Of a stretch of 64,000 nucleotides of DNA, positions 17,081 through 26,300 are shown in pieces. The notes below the pieces were generated by a model. It made no database searches. It had not been told where the DNA came from and worked only from the letters and a program-made list of their open reading frames with translations. The position numbers were made by a program, and so were the translations under genes. Position 1 is the stretch's first letter, and each line of letters opens with the position of its first letter. The DNA lies in the NCBI GenBank assembly GCA_004213555.1, contig SHAP01000002.1:186001-250000 (forward strand), in the 5' to 3' direction. Source of the stretch: Phycisphaeraceae bacterium (GTDB taxonomy: Bacteria; Planctomycetota; Phycisphaerae; Phycisphaerales; SM1A02).

Positions 17081-18931
17081 ATGGAACGTCCCCTCCGTAA
17101 TGTGGCCATCATCGCACACGTCGATCATGGCAAGACCACCTTGGTGGATGCGATTTTGGCCCAAACTGGGGTCAGGTCTGCCAAAGATGCCACCTGCGTC
17201 ATGGACTCCAATCCGTTGGAGCGTGAACGCGGAATCACCATTTTGGCAAAAAATTGCGCCGTGGATTACGTCCCCGAATCCGGTCACCATGCCGGCCAAC
17301 CTGTCCGCATCAATATTTTGGACACCCCAGGCCACGCAGATTTTGGCGGCGAAGTGGAGCGGGTGCTTCGTATGGCAGATGGTGCGTTCCTCTTGGTGGA
17401 TGCCCATGAGGGCCCCATGCCCCAAACTCGATTCGTTTTGGAAAAAGCTTTGGGTCTGGGTTTGCGTTTGGTGGTGGTGATCAACAAATGCGACCGCCCT
17501 GATGCCGATCCAGATCGGGTCCTCAATGAGGTCTTTGACTTGTTGGTGGCCATGGGGGCCGACGATGAAACGTTGGACTTCCCGGTCCTCTATGCGTCGG
17601 GTCGTGATGGATGGGCAGGTGATTCTCCCGAAGACAACCAGCGCGGCGTGGTTCCCTTGTTGAACCAAGTCTTGGATCGAGTGCCAGCGCCTTCTTGTGA
17701 TCCAGAGGGACCACTGCAATTGTTGGTGACCAATTTGGACTGGTCGGAGTACACCGGCCGGATTGCGGTCGGACGAATTGAACGAGGGGTTGTCAAGCCT
17801 GGGTCCGATGTTTCAATTTGTGCCGCAGATGGCATCAAAAAAGGTCGGGTCCTCAAAGCGCTTCGCTTCGCGGGGCTGGGCAAGTCGGAAGCGGCAATGG
17901 TGGAAGCAGGTGATCTGGTGGCCATCGAAGGTATCGACGCGATCGAGATCGGAGACACCATTTGCGCCATCGGGGAGGAAGAGGCCCTGGACCGTGTCAC
18001 GGTGGACGAGCCCACCCTGCACATGACCTTTCGAATCAACGATTCACCCTTTTGCGGTCGTGAAGGGAAGTATCTGACCAGCCGTCAGATCCGAGAACGT
18101 CTTCAACGCGAGATGCGGCTGAATGTGGCGTTGCGGGTGCAAGACGGGGCCACACCGGATGAATTTCATGTCTCCGGCCGGGGTTTGCTGCACCTTGGCG
18201 TATTGATTGAGAACATGCGTCGCGAGGGGTACGAGATGTCGGTTGGTCGTCCTCAGGTGGTGCGCCGGGAAAGTGAAAACGGTTTCCAAGAACCTTGGGA
18301 ACAGTTGATGCTGGATGTTTCCAACGAGGGTATGGGTTCGGTGATGGAACTCTTGGGGAATCGAGCGGCGATTGTGCAGTCGGTGGATCCCATCGCGGAT
18401 CGGGTTCGAATTACGGCCGAGATACCAGCTCGACAGTTGATCGGACTTCGTTCACGAATGCTTACCGCAACCCAAGGCGAAGCGATTCTCCAGCATTCTT
18501 TTCTGCGGTGGGACGATGCCCGAGAAGACACACGGGGTCGCGTCAATGGTGTCTTGGTTGCCAGCGAACCGGGAAAGGTGACTTTCCATGCGGCCGAGCA
18601 ACTCTGCCAGCGGGGCATTTTGTTCCATGAGCCTGGTAACGAGGTGTATGAAGGTCAGATCGTGGGTGAAAATGCCCGCGACAATGATTTGACGGTGAAC
18701 ATTGTGAAGGCCAAAGCCTTTTCCAACGTGCGGGAAAATAAAGATGCCACGGTCGTGCTGAAGGCTTCTCGCAAGATGACACTTGAAGAAATGTTGGAAT
18801 ACTGCGAACGCGATGAGTTGGTTGAAGTCACGCCCGAATCACTTCGGCTTCGAAAGAAATTGTTGAAGGAAGCTGAACGGCGTCGGGAGGCCCGTCATGA
18901 AGAGGCGAAGAAGGCGGGCACTTCGTCGTGA
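17081..18931 (+). CDS. typA: Translational GTPase TypA/BipA
   Basis: This ribosome-associated GTPase of the EF-G superfamily acts in stress and ribosome assembly. G motifs are intact: AHVDHGKTTLVDAI, ERERGITI, DTPGHADF and NKCDRP, followed by the TypA-specific C-terminal half. Length is 616 residues, normal. ATG 17081 is preceded by GGGAGG; an open frame back to 16853 runs through the tRNA gene and is not real. Its stop overlaps the GTG start of eboD, so the ebo cluster is translated on the typA message. Confidence 0.95.
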   Translation: MERPLRNVAIIAHVDHGKTTLVDAILAQTGVRSAKDATCVMDSNPLERERGITILAKNCAVDYVPESGHHAGQPVRINILDTPGHADFGGEVERVLRMADGAFLLVDAHEGPMPQTRFVLEKALGLGLRLVVVINKCDRPDADPDRVLNEVFDLLVAMGADDETLDFPVLYASGRDGWAGDSPEDNQRGVVPLLNQVLDRVPAPSCDPEGPLQLLVTNLDWSEYTGRIAVGRIERGVVKPGSDVSICAADGIKKGRVLKALRFAGLGKSEAAMVEAGDLVAIEGIDAIEIGDTICAIGEEEALDRVTVDEPTLHMTFRINDSPFCGREGKYLTSRQIRERLQREMRLNVALRVQDGATPDEFHVSGRGLLHLGVLIENMRREGYEMSVGRPQVVRRESENGFQEPWEQLMLDVSNEGMGSVMELLGNRAAIVQSVDPIADRVRITAEIPARQLIGLRSRMLTATQGEAILQHSFLRWDDAREDTRGRVNGVLVASEPGKVTFHAAEQLCQRGILFHEPGNEVYEGQIVGENARDNDLTVNIVKAKAFSNVRENKDATVVLKASRKMTLEEMLEYCERDELVEVTPESLRLRKKLLKEAERRREARHEEAKKAGTSS

Positions 18932-20076
18932 ATCCTGATCTCTTCCAGAGTGACCTGCAGATCCCACGTCGCCATGTCGTGGTCTTCTGTGATGATGCCT
19001 TTGGTCCGCAATCGGACCGCTGGGTCGATCTGCTTCCCGAGGGTTGCCATCGCATCCTTCCTGTATTTGACGGTGGGTTTGATGCCGCCCTTCCCGCGTG
19101 TCGACCAAGAGTGGAAGCGTTCTTAGACGCGCACTCCAGTCGATTTGACCGAGCGTCAAGTTTGGTGGTCCCGGGCGGGGAAGTGGCCAAGAACGACCCC
19201 AAAGTCATCGATTCCGTGTTGGCCTCCATTCATTCCGAGAACATTTGTCGTCAGTCTTTTGTGGCCATCTTTGGTGGAGGCGCGGTGCTCGATGCGGTTG
19301 GATTCGCGGCTTCTATCGCGCACCGCGGAGTCAAAGTGCTTCGATTCCCGACCACCACCTTGGCTCAGGATGACGCGGGGATTGGGGTGAAAAATGGCGT
19401 CAACCACCACAACGAAAAAAATTGGCAAGGCGTGTTCGCGGTACCTACCGCCGTGATCAATGATTTCTCGTTGCTGGAATCACTTTCCGATCGTGACTGG
19501 AGAAGTGGATTCAGTGAGGCAGTCAAAGTTGCACTATTAAAAGATGCACGGGAGTTCGAGCTTCTCGAAAAGCACGCCGACGCCATTGCGCACCGTTCTG
19601 AGGCAGAATCCCAAAGATCTATCATTCGAAGCGCGGAACTTCATTGGCGACATATTGTCGAGGGGGGCGATCCTTTTGAAGACGAGGTCGCCCGTCCTTT
19701 GGATTACGGCCACTGGTCCGCGCACCGTCTGGAACGGTTGTCCGATGGAGATCTCAAGCATGGCGAGGCGGTTGCGATTGGTTTGGGCATTGATGCTGCC
19801 CTGGCCGTCGAGTTGGGGCACGCCACCTCGGAGTTCCAGCACCGTGTCCTCGGGGTACTTCACAATCTTGGGTTCACACTGGATCATCCTCAGCTCGATG
19901 ATCCCGCAGCGCTCTTTGTAGGCATTGAGCAGTTTCGGGCCCATTTGGGCGGTGCCTTGACGCTGACGTTGGTCGCAGAGCCTGGTGTCTCTTTTGATAT
20001 CCATGAGGCTGATTTCGATTTGATCTCGAAGGCCATTGAACGTCATCGATCAATGGTTCGTACCCTTTTGGTGTGA
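18928..20076 (+). CDS. eboD: EboD: 3-dehydroquinate synthase-like sugar phosphate cyclase
   Basis: It has the dehydroquinate-synthase fold: GGGAVLDAVGFAASIAHRG, FPTTTLAQDDAGIGVKNGVN, the metal-binding SGFSEAVKVALLKD (Glu) and DYGHWSAHRLERLSDGDLKHGEAV (His, His). Where AroB has GGKTG it has GVKNG, and flanking residues depart from AroB, which fits the EboD branch of sugar-phosphate cyclases. The 382-residue GTG-start gene overlaps typA and is followed by eboE, eboC and eboF, all coupled. The reaction is not established for the family; a role in primary aromatic synthesis is unlikely given the context. Confidence 0.85.
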   Translation: MNPDLFQSDLQIPRRHVVVFCDDAFGPQSDRWVDLLPEGCHRILPVFDGGFDAALPACRPRVEAFLDAHSSRFDRASSLVVPGGEVAKNDPKVIDSVLASIHSENICRQSFVAIFGGGAVLDAVGFAASIAHRGVKVLRFPTTTLAQDDAGIGVKNGVNHHNEKNWQGVFAVPTAVINDFSLLESLSDRDWRSGFSEAVKVALLKDAREFELLEKHADAIAHRSEAESQRSIIRSAELHWRHIVEGGDPFEDEVARPLDYGHWSAHRLERLSDGDLKHGEAVAIGLGIDAALAVELGHATSEFQHRVLGVLHNLGFTLDHPQLDDPAALFVGIEQFRAHLGGALTLTLVAEPGVSFDIHEADFDLISKAIERHRSMVRTLLV

Positions 20077-21128
20077 TTGGTTATTGCACCAACGTGCACG
20101 CGGCGGAATCTCTGCCGGATATCCGCTCGATGTTGAATGGACCGGTGCGTTCGGTTCGGCAACGTTTGGGATGGGAAACCCTTGAAATTGGCCTTTGGCT
20201 CAACCAAACGGTTGTTTTTGACCCCGCGGTTGCCTCTTTGCGAGAAGATCTGGATCGACTTGGTGTGATTGTTCGTGGCTGCAATGGATTTCCCCAAACT
20301 TCATTCCACGCTCCGGTCGTGAAGCGGTCGGTGTATCGGCCCCATTGGGGAGAAAACGATCGCCTGTGGTACACCAAGAGATTGGCTGAAGTGTTGGTGC
20401 GCATTGGGCACGGCCCAGTGCGAGAGATCTCAACGGTTCCCATAGGGCATCAAGAACTCAGCTCTGAGATCTTGCCCGTGGCCATCAAGAACCTTCTTGA
20501 TCTGGTTGATTTTCTATCGGCTCTTGAAGACGAAAGCGGCATCCGTGTCGTGGTCGACTTGGAGCCCGAGCCAGATTGCCTTCTGGAGTGTTCTTCGGAT
20601 GTGGTTGAACTGTTTGATCGTTTGGGAGATGCTCCCGCCGTCCGGCGATATCTGGGGGTGTGCCACGACACCTGTCATGCCGCGGTCGTTCGTGAACCAC
20701 AAGCCCAAGCATTATCCGCGTACGAGAAGGCTGAGATTCGTGTTGGCAAAGTTCAATGCTCCAGTGTTCCAATTGTTGATTTGTCGATTCCTGACCAGCG
20801 GAATTTCTTGCGAGAGTTGGATGAGCCCCGATGGCTGCACCAAACTTCGGTCGAGTCCGATTCTGGCGTGGCGAGGTATGAAGATCTCGCCGCCGTCTTC
20901 GATAAACACGAAGGCTTGGCCCGTGTGCATTTCCACGTGCCCGTGCACTTGGAGCATGTGGGGCCCCTGCAAACAACCCGAAACGAGATTTTTACTGCCT
21001 TGGCGGCATTGCCCCAAGACGCAGATCGAATCGTCGAAGTCGAAACCTACGCCTGGTCAGCCCTTCCCCATTCGGTGCGTCCAGATCTGGTGGAAGGGGT
21101 CGCTCTTGAGTTGGAGTCTTTGGTGTGA
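20073..21128 (+). CDS. eboE: EboE: TIM-barrel metabolite-traffic protein
   Basis: The protein starts MIGYCTNVHAAESL, the hallmark N-terminus of EboE, a xylose-isomerase-like TIM barrel. Further family-like blocks are FPQTSFHAPVVK, VVVDLEPEPDCLLE, LGVCHDTCHAAV and VHFHVPVHLEH, which supply His, Glu and Asp residues suited to metal binding. Length is 351 residues. The GTG start overlaps the eboD stop (GTGA). In cyanobacteria ebo genes are needed for movement of a scytonemin precursor to the periplasm; the metabolite here is unknown. Confidence 0.87.
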   Translation: MIGYCTNVHAAESLPDIRSMLNGPVRSVRQRLGWETLEIGLWLNQTVVFDPAVASLREDLDRLGVIVRGCNGFPQTSFHAPVVKRSVYRPHWGENDRLWYTKRLAEVLVRIGHGPVREISTVPIGHQELSSEILPVAIKNLLDLVDFLSALEDESGIRVVVDLEPEPDCLLECSSDVVELFDRLGDAPAVRRYLGVCHDTCHAAVVREPQAQALSAYEKAEIRVGKVQCSSVPIVDLSIPDQRNFLRELDEPRWLHQTSVESDSGVARYEDLAAVFDKHEGLARVHFHVPVHLEHVGPLQTTRNEIFTALAALPQDADRIVEVETYAWSALPHSVRPDLVEGVALELESLV

Positions 21129-21994
21129 GCCGCATCAAAGCATGGCTTCGATTGATGAGGCTGGGGAATGCTCCCACGGTTCTTTCAGCGCTTACCGGGG
21201 CTTGGGCCCTCTATGGCGGGGAACCTTTTCAAGTCGCGGGGGTTGGGGTGGCGATTGTTGTGGCGTACATCGGAGGCATGCTTCTGAATGATGTTTTCGA
21301 CCTGCCATTTGACCAACTGCACCATCCCGATCGGCCACTCCCTCAGGGATTCATTTCGCGTTCGCACGGGATTGCCGCCGCGATCTTGTGTGGCATCCTG
21401 ACTTTGGCCCTGGCCGGGAGCCAGGCCCAGACGGAAGCGGTCATTTTGCTTGCTGCGATTGTGCTGTATTCCTGGTGTCACAAATCGTCGGTTTGGCGGG
21501 CTGCGTTGCTTCTGGGAATCTGCCGCGGCATGGCGGTGCTGCTGGCTGCAGCCATGTTGGGAGATGGGGCCAGCGGTATTTCAACGCCAATTGTGTTGAC
21601 ACTTACCGTCGCACATGGGGCCGGGGGTGCAGCCATCACGGTGGTGGCGAGTCAGGAGCACCAGCAACGGCCTGGTCCGGGTGGAGTGGTTCCTTTGACC
21701 AGGCTTCTGCCTCTTGGGGTCTTCGTTCTGCTCGACCCCCCGGGAAGTACGTTTGCAGACTGGGCGACGGATCCTGGCATGTTGGCCATGCTGGGATGGT
21801 TGGTTTGGGAAGTTGCATGCGAGCGAAAGCGGCGAAGCGATGAGCCGGGACAGGCGGTTGGGGCTTGGATTGCCGGCTTCTCGGCGGTGGATTTGGTGGT
21901 TGCTTCCTGGGTGCTGCATGTGCCATCGATGGCGTTGGCGACGATTTGTTTTGTTCTTTCTCGCGTCTTGCAGAGATTTCTTCCCGCAACCTGA
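21125..21994 (+). CDS. eboC: EboC: UbiA-like prenyltransferase
   Basis: This integral membrane protein (289 residues, about eight to nine helices) carries the first UbiA aspartate-rich motif as NDVFDLPFDQLHHPDRPLPQG-type sequence at about residues 57-77. A clear second aspartate motif is not evident, as is common in this subfamily. GTG start overlaps the eboE stop. UbiA-type proteins transfer prenyl groups onto small acceptors at the membrane, so a lipid-linked product or carrier is a reasonable inference for the cluster. Confidence 0.85.
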   Translation: MSRIKAWLRLMRLGNAPTVLSALTGAWALYGGEPFQVAGVGVAIVVAYIGGMLLNDVFDLPFDQLHHPDRPLPQGFISRSHGIAAAILCGILTLALAGSQAQTEAVILLAAIVLYSWCHKSSVWRAALLLGICRGMAVLLAAAMLGDGASGISTPIVLTLTVAHGAGGAAITVVASQEHQQRPGPGGVVPLTRLLPLGVFVLLDPPGSTFADWATDPGMLAMLGWLVWEVACERKRRSDEPGQAVGAWIAGFSAVDLVVASWVLHVPSMALATICFVLSRVLQRFLPAT

Positions 21995-22006
21995 GACACT
22001 GATGGC

Positions 22007-23359
22007 ATGACCAATCCAACTGCGGTTCTGAATGTGGTGGGCCTTGACCGGGCCACGCTCAAGCACATGCCGAGTCTGGCCAGTCTGGGGGCGGTCACCG
22101 ATTTGATTCCAGTGCTTCCCGCCGTGACTTGCAGCGCGCAAGCCACCATGTTGACCGGTCTGTCTCCCGCGCAACATGGGGTGGTCGGAAATGGCTGGTT
22201 TGAACGTGACCAGGCGGAGGTGCGGTTTTGGAAACAGTCCAATCACTTGGTCCAAGGTGAGAAAGTTTGGGAAACCGCGCGCCGGCGTGATCCTTCGGTG
22301 ACCACGGCCAAGTTGTTTTGGTGGTTCAACATGCATGCGTCGGTTGAGTACGCGGCCACCCCTCGGCCGCAATACCGTGCGGATGGACGAAAGCTCCCTG
22401 ACATTCACACCAAACCGATGGCACTTCGCGATGCTCTGCAAGGTGAGTTGGGTGATTTTCCTTTGTTCAACTTTTGGGGGCCAACCGCCAATCTGAAATC
22501 GACCGAGTGGATCGCTCAAGCCACCAAGTACATGGTCGAACAGCACGACCCCACGTTGACGTTGTCCTATTTGCCCCATCTGGATTACGACTTCCAGAGG
22601 TTTGGTCCTGAGGACCCTCGTTCGGTGCAGTCGGCTCGGGATCTGGATCAAGTGGTCGGCCGGCTGATCACGGACTTGCGACGAATGGGACGCCGGATCT
22701 TGGTGGTTTCTGAATACGGGATTGAGTCGGTTCAGCGACCCATTCGAATCAATCAGGTTCTTCGCCAGCTGGACCAAGTGGCGTTCCGCCTTGAAGAGGG
22801 ACGGGAGTATTTGGATCCCGGAGAGTCCAAGGCCTTTGCCGTGGCCGATCATCAGGTGGCTCAGGTGTACTGCCCTGGTGAAGAAAATCTTCACGCTTTG
22901 GCCCGCCAACTGGCCGAGGTGGATGGTGTTGCCGAAGTTCTTTGTGGGGAAGCTCGAGGCGATTTGGATCATCCCCGGGCCGGCGATCTGGTTTTGGTGG
23001 CCGAGCCCGGCGCATGGTTCACCTATGACTGGTGGGTGCAGGATGAACGAGCTCCGGACTATGCCCGCACCGTCGATATCCACCGCAAGCCTGGGTATGA
23101 CCCGTGCGAATTGTTGATGGAGCCGGGACTGATGACCAAGGCCAAAGTGGTTCGAAAGTTGATTGCGAAAAAGCTCGGGTTCCGAACCCTGTTCGACGTG
23201 ATCCCACTGCGCCCCGAATGGGTTGGTGGCTCCCACGGTCGTATTGACGTTGACCCCATGCGTCGACCGGTTCTGCTTGGATGCGAGGGAGCTGGGCCCG
23301 AGCAGCCCATGGCCTTTGTGCGAGATGCCATCCTTCAGTCCTTGTTCGACACAGACTGA
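22007..23359 (+). CDS. eboF: EboF: alkaline phosphatase/nucleotide pyrophosphatase-family protein
   Basis: This 450-residue protein belongs to the type I phosphodiesterase/nucleotide pyrophosphatase superfamily. The nucleophile region is VLPAVTCSAQATMLTGLSPA followed by QHGVVGNGWF, and metal-site blocks appear as LPHLDYDFQRFGP and LVVSEYGIESV. It begins 12 bases after the eboC stop. No signal peptide is seen. It ends directly against the convergent FtsK-type gene with no visible terminator. Confidence 0.85.
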   Translation: MTNPTAVLNVVGLDRATLKHMPSLASLGAVTDLIPVLPAVTCSAQATMLTGLSPAQHGVVGNGWFERDQAEVRFWKQSNHLVQGEKVWETARRRDPSVTTAKLFWWFNMHASVEYAATPRPQYRADGRKLPDIHTKPMALRDALQGELGDFPLFNFWGPTANLKSTEWIAQATKYMVEQHDPTLTLSYLPHLDYDFQRFGPEDPRSVQSARDLDQVVGRLITDLRRMGRRILVVSEYGIESVQRPIRINQVLRQLDQVAFRLEEGREYLDPGESKAFAVADHQVAQVYCPGEENLHALARQLAEVDGVAEVLCGEARGDLDHPRAGDLVLVAEPGAWFTYDWWVQDERAPDYARTVDIHRKPGYDPCELLMEPGLMTKAKVVRKLIAKKLGFRTLFDVIPLRPEWVGGSHGRIDVDPMRRPVLLGCEGAGPEQPMAFVRDAILQSLFDTD

Positions 23360-26300
23360 TCAGGAGTCTCGGAGCCGGTAGGGCCGGAATTTTTCCAGTT
23401 GATTGGTCTCTTCGATGGAGAGGAGTGCTCGTGCTCCCCCCAACTGGGCTGCTGCCGGTGCGTCAACCAGCAGGCTGGAGTCGGCCGCACTCATTTGCAG
23501 CAAAACTTTGAGTTCAAAATCACGGAGCGTGCCTCGGGCGATGGTTCGATTGAGGTTGGTGACGGAATCACACCAAGTGATCACGTGCAGTCCTACGGTG
23601 GGGCCATCTCGAAGCAGTTCTTCGAACTGCTTGTCCGGTGCCAGGGGGCCTTCACTGGCACTGAAGGAGAAATCTTCGACCGTACGAAGTCCACGGAAGC
23701 GCTGCAATCCGTGGAGGATCAGCACTCTGGTGGGATCGTCTTCCTTGCCGTTGGTTAGTCGGTCTTTCAATTCGGTGTGGAACGAAGCCACCGCATCATC
23801 GGCTTCACGCCACGATTTGACCGCCATGCCGTCGTGTTCCTCCGCGATCGATGCCAAACGGCCAGCCAATGCGTCTTCTACTGGAGTGCCATCCACCACC
23901 ACCACGCGTTCCGAGGTTGACTCAGGGAGAGTGCGGGCCAGGGATTCGATCGTGGCCGCGATCAGGCCCGTTGCGGGTTCGGGTTGTTGCCCAACCAGCA
24001 GGAGGTTCGCGCCTCCTTGACGCTTCAGGGGCAACCCCACAGGGCCGCGGATCGCCACGGGTTCTCCCAGCCAAATTTGTGGCCCAAAATCTGAGGTCGC
24101 ATTGTGAATGCCCACTGCATCTTCGATGCGGACCGGGGCGGAACCTTCGAAGACCACCATGGGTTCAGACCGGTTGAAGTTGGGCCCAGCGTGCTCACGG
24201 ACCTTGGCCAAGGTGGTGTCTCGTTCTTCATCACCGAGCCAGACGATCTGGAAGGGGGAGTTGGCGGCAACATCACCACCAGCATCGTTGTAGATGGCTT
24301 CGCCCGGACGACCGAGGAGACGGGCAGCGCCGTTTTCTTCCCCGAGGATCAGATACGAATCGGATTCGGAGCATTGCAGAGCCACTCTGATTTGCATTTG
24401 CCCCATGGTGCTGCGGGCCAAGGCGTACGCGCCACCCAAGGTCTGGGACCCCATGATGGCATGGACGCCGAAGGCACGCCCCTGCCTGACGATTCGATCG
24501 AGGAGCAGCGAGGCATCTTGGGCCAGCTTGTCGTCTTCAACAAACAACTCTTGGAATTCATCGATCACCAAAAGGATGCGAGGCATGGCGGGTTGATCGG
24601 GAAGTGACCGATACCCCGGAAGATTTTGCACGCCAAGGCGGCGGAAGATTCCGCCCCTCTCCACCAGTTCTTGATCGATGCGTTCTAGGACCGACAGTCC
24701 AAATTCTCGGTCAGATTCCACCGCAACCGCTTTCGCATGGGGGAGGTCGCGGCTGGCGTAGGTTTTGAATTCCACGCCTTTCTTGAAGTCCACCAGATAC
24801 AGCGAGAGTTCGTCAGGGGGATACCACAAGGCAGCATTCGTGACAAGCACGTGCAACAACGTGGACTTGCCCGAGCCAGTGCGGCCAGCAACCAGCGCGT
24901 GTTGGCTGGTGCCACGACCCAAGCGAAGTTCCTGGAGATTCTTTGCTCCAGATCGACCAAGCGGAATCGTCAGTTCCTCCGAGCAGCTGCGGCTCCAGAG
25001 TTGTTCGGGCTTTGGTTCGACGGCGGAAAATGGAACTTCAACGCGAGACGCGTCGATGGCCGCCGCGCCTACGGCTTGGATCACTCGGGTTGCTTGCTCG
25101 TCGCTGATTTCGTCTTGCAACTCCACTTTGAACTCGGAAAGCTCAGGTTCCGCGGGGTGGAAATGGTCGCCACGCTGCTCCAGAATCCAAGTCCCACGCT
25201 CCAAGACCGCTTCATCAAATCCGCGAGGCAGGGCATGTCGGTGATCTTGATGGATCAGGGTGAAGATTCCACAGCGGGGGCCGGAGGTCAGCAGCGAGGC
25301 GAGCCGTTTTGCAGCGATTTCGGAAAGGTTGGTGGGGAAATCTTGCAGGACCAAGAATCGATAGGGCTCGGCGATTTCACCGGCCGCTTCGTTGTACTGC
25401 GCGATGGTCTCGTAGTCGTTCCGCAAGTATTTCTGAATGACATTTTCCAGATGATCGGTCAAGTCGACCAGTGCCTGCTCGATGTGCCGTTGGTCGGTCC
25501 ATATTCGGCTGCTGACGAGACGCTCGTCTGCGTCTGCCAAATGCATGAATGAGGAAAGTGATTGTCCCAAGCCAACAGGATCGACAATGGTGAATCTTGC
25601 TTTGCCCGGAGGGAGGCTCGTAAGAATTCTCATCATTGATCGGCGGATGAAGCGTTGGGCCCACTCTCTTCCAGAGTCTTCGGTGCGAATGAGGACGCTG
25701 GCAGCGTCAGGAAATTCCAGCGCCAAAGGGATTGTCAGGGAATCACCAAATTCTTTGGTCAAATCCGATCCCGCTTGAACTCCGGGAAGTGTGTTGAGAT
25801 CGAGGGTCAACTTCGCCGGAGATGCTCCCGGAGAAACGCGGTGGTTCATGGCATCCAATGGGCTGGCCAGAGGGTCTGGATCTTGGGTCGTTGCCTCAAG
25901 GAGCTGGTGTTCCAGATTGGCAATGGCTGCTGCGTGGCTTTGGCATGAGTTCTGGACTGCTTCGAGAGCATCTTGTCGAAGCTTCTGCAACCCATTGGCT
26001 TCTTGTTCTTGTCGTTGGTGCAAGTCCGCCCGCTGCTTCAGATGATCCAGACCCAAACGATCATTGAGGGATTCCAGTTCTTGTTCGCGACGGGCCTGAC
26101 ACTCCTGCAGCGCATCGGCGAAATCTTTCTGGTCCAAGTCCCGTTGTTTTTTGAACTTGGCTTGGGATTCGGCCAATTGGGTCTCGAGTTTCTCTACCCG
26201 CGGGTCGTATTTTTCAGAAGCACTTTTGATTTCTTGGTCCCGGGTGCTGATCAGGATTTGAGCTTCCTCGTCTCGAAGCTTCCCCGCGGCATCCAGGTCC

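Noticed and set aside
18928-20076. Housekeeping aroB (3-dehydroquinate synthase)
   Set aside because: The GGKTG block is GVKNG and the gene is embedded among eboE, eboC and eboF, so EboD fits better; aroK at 13894 is not adjacent.
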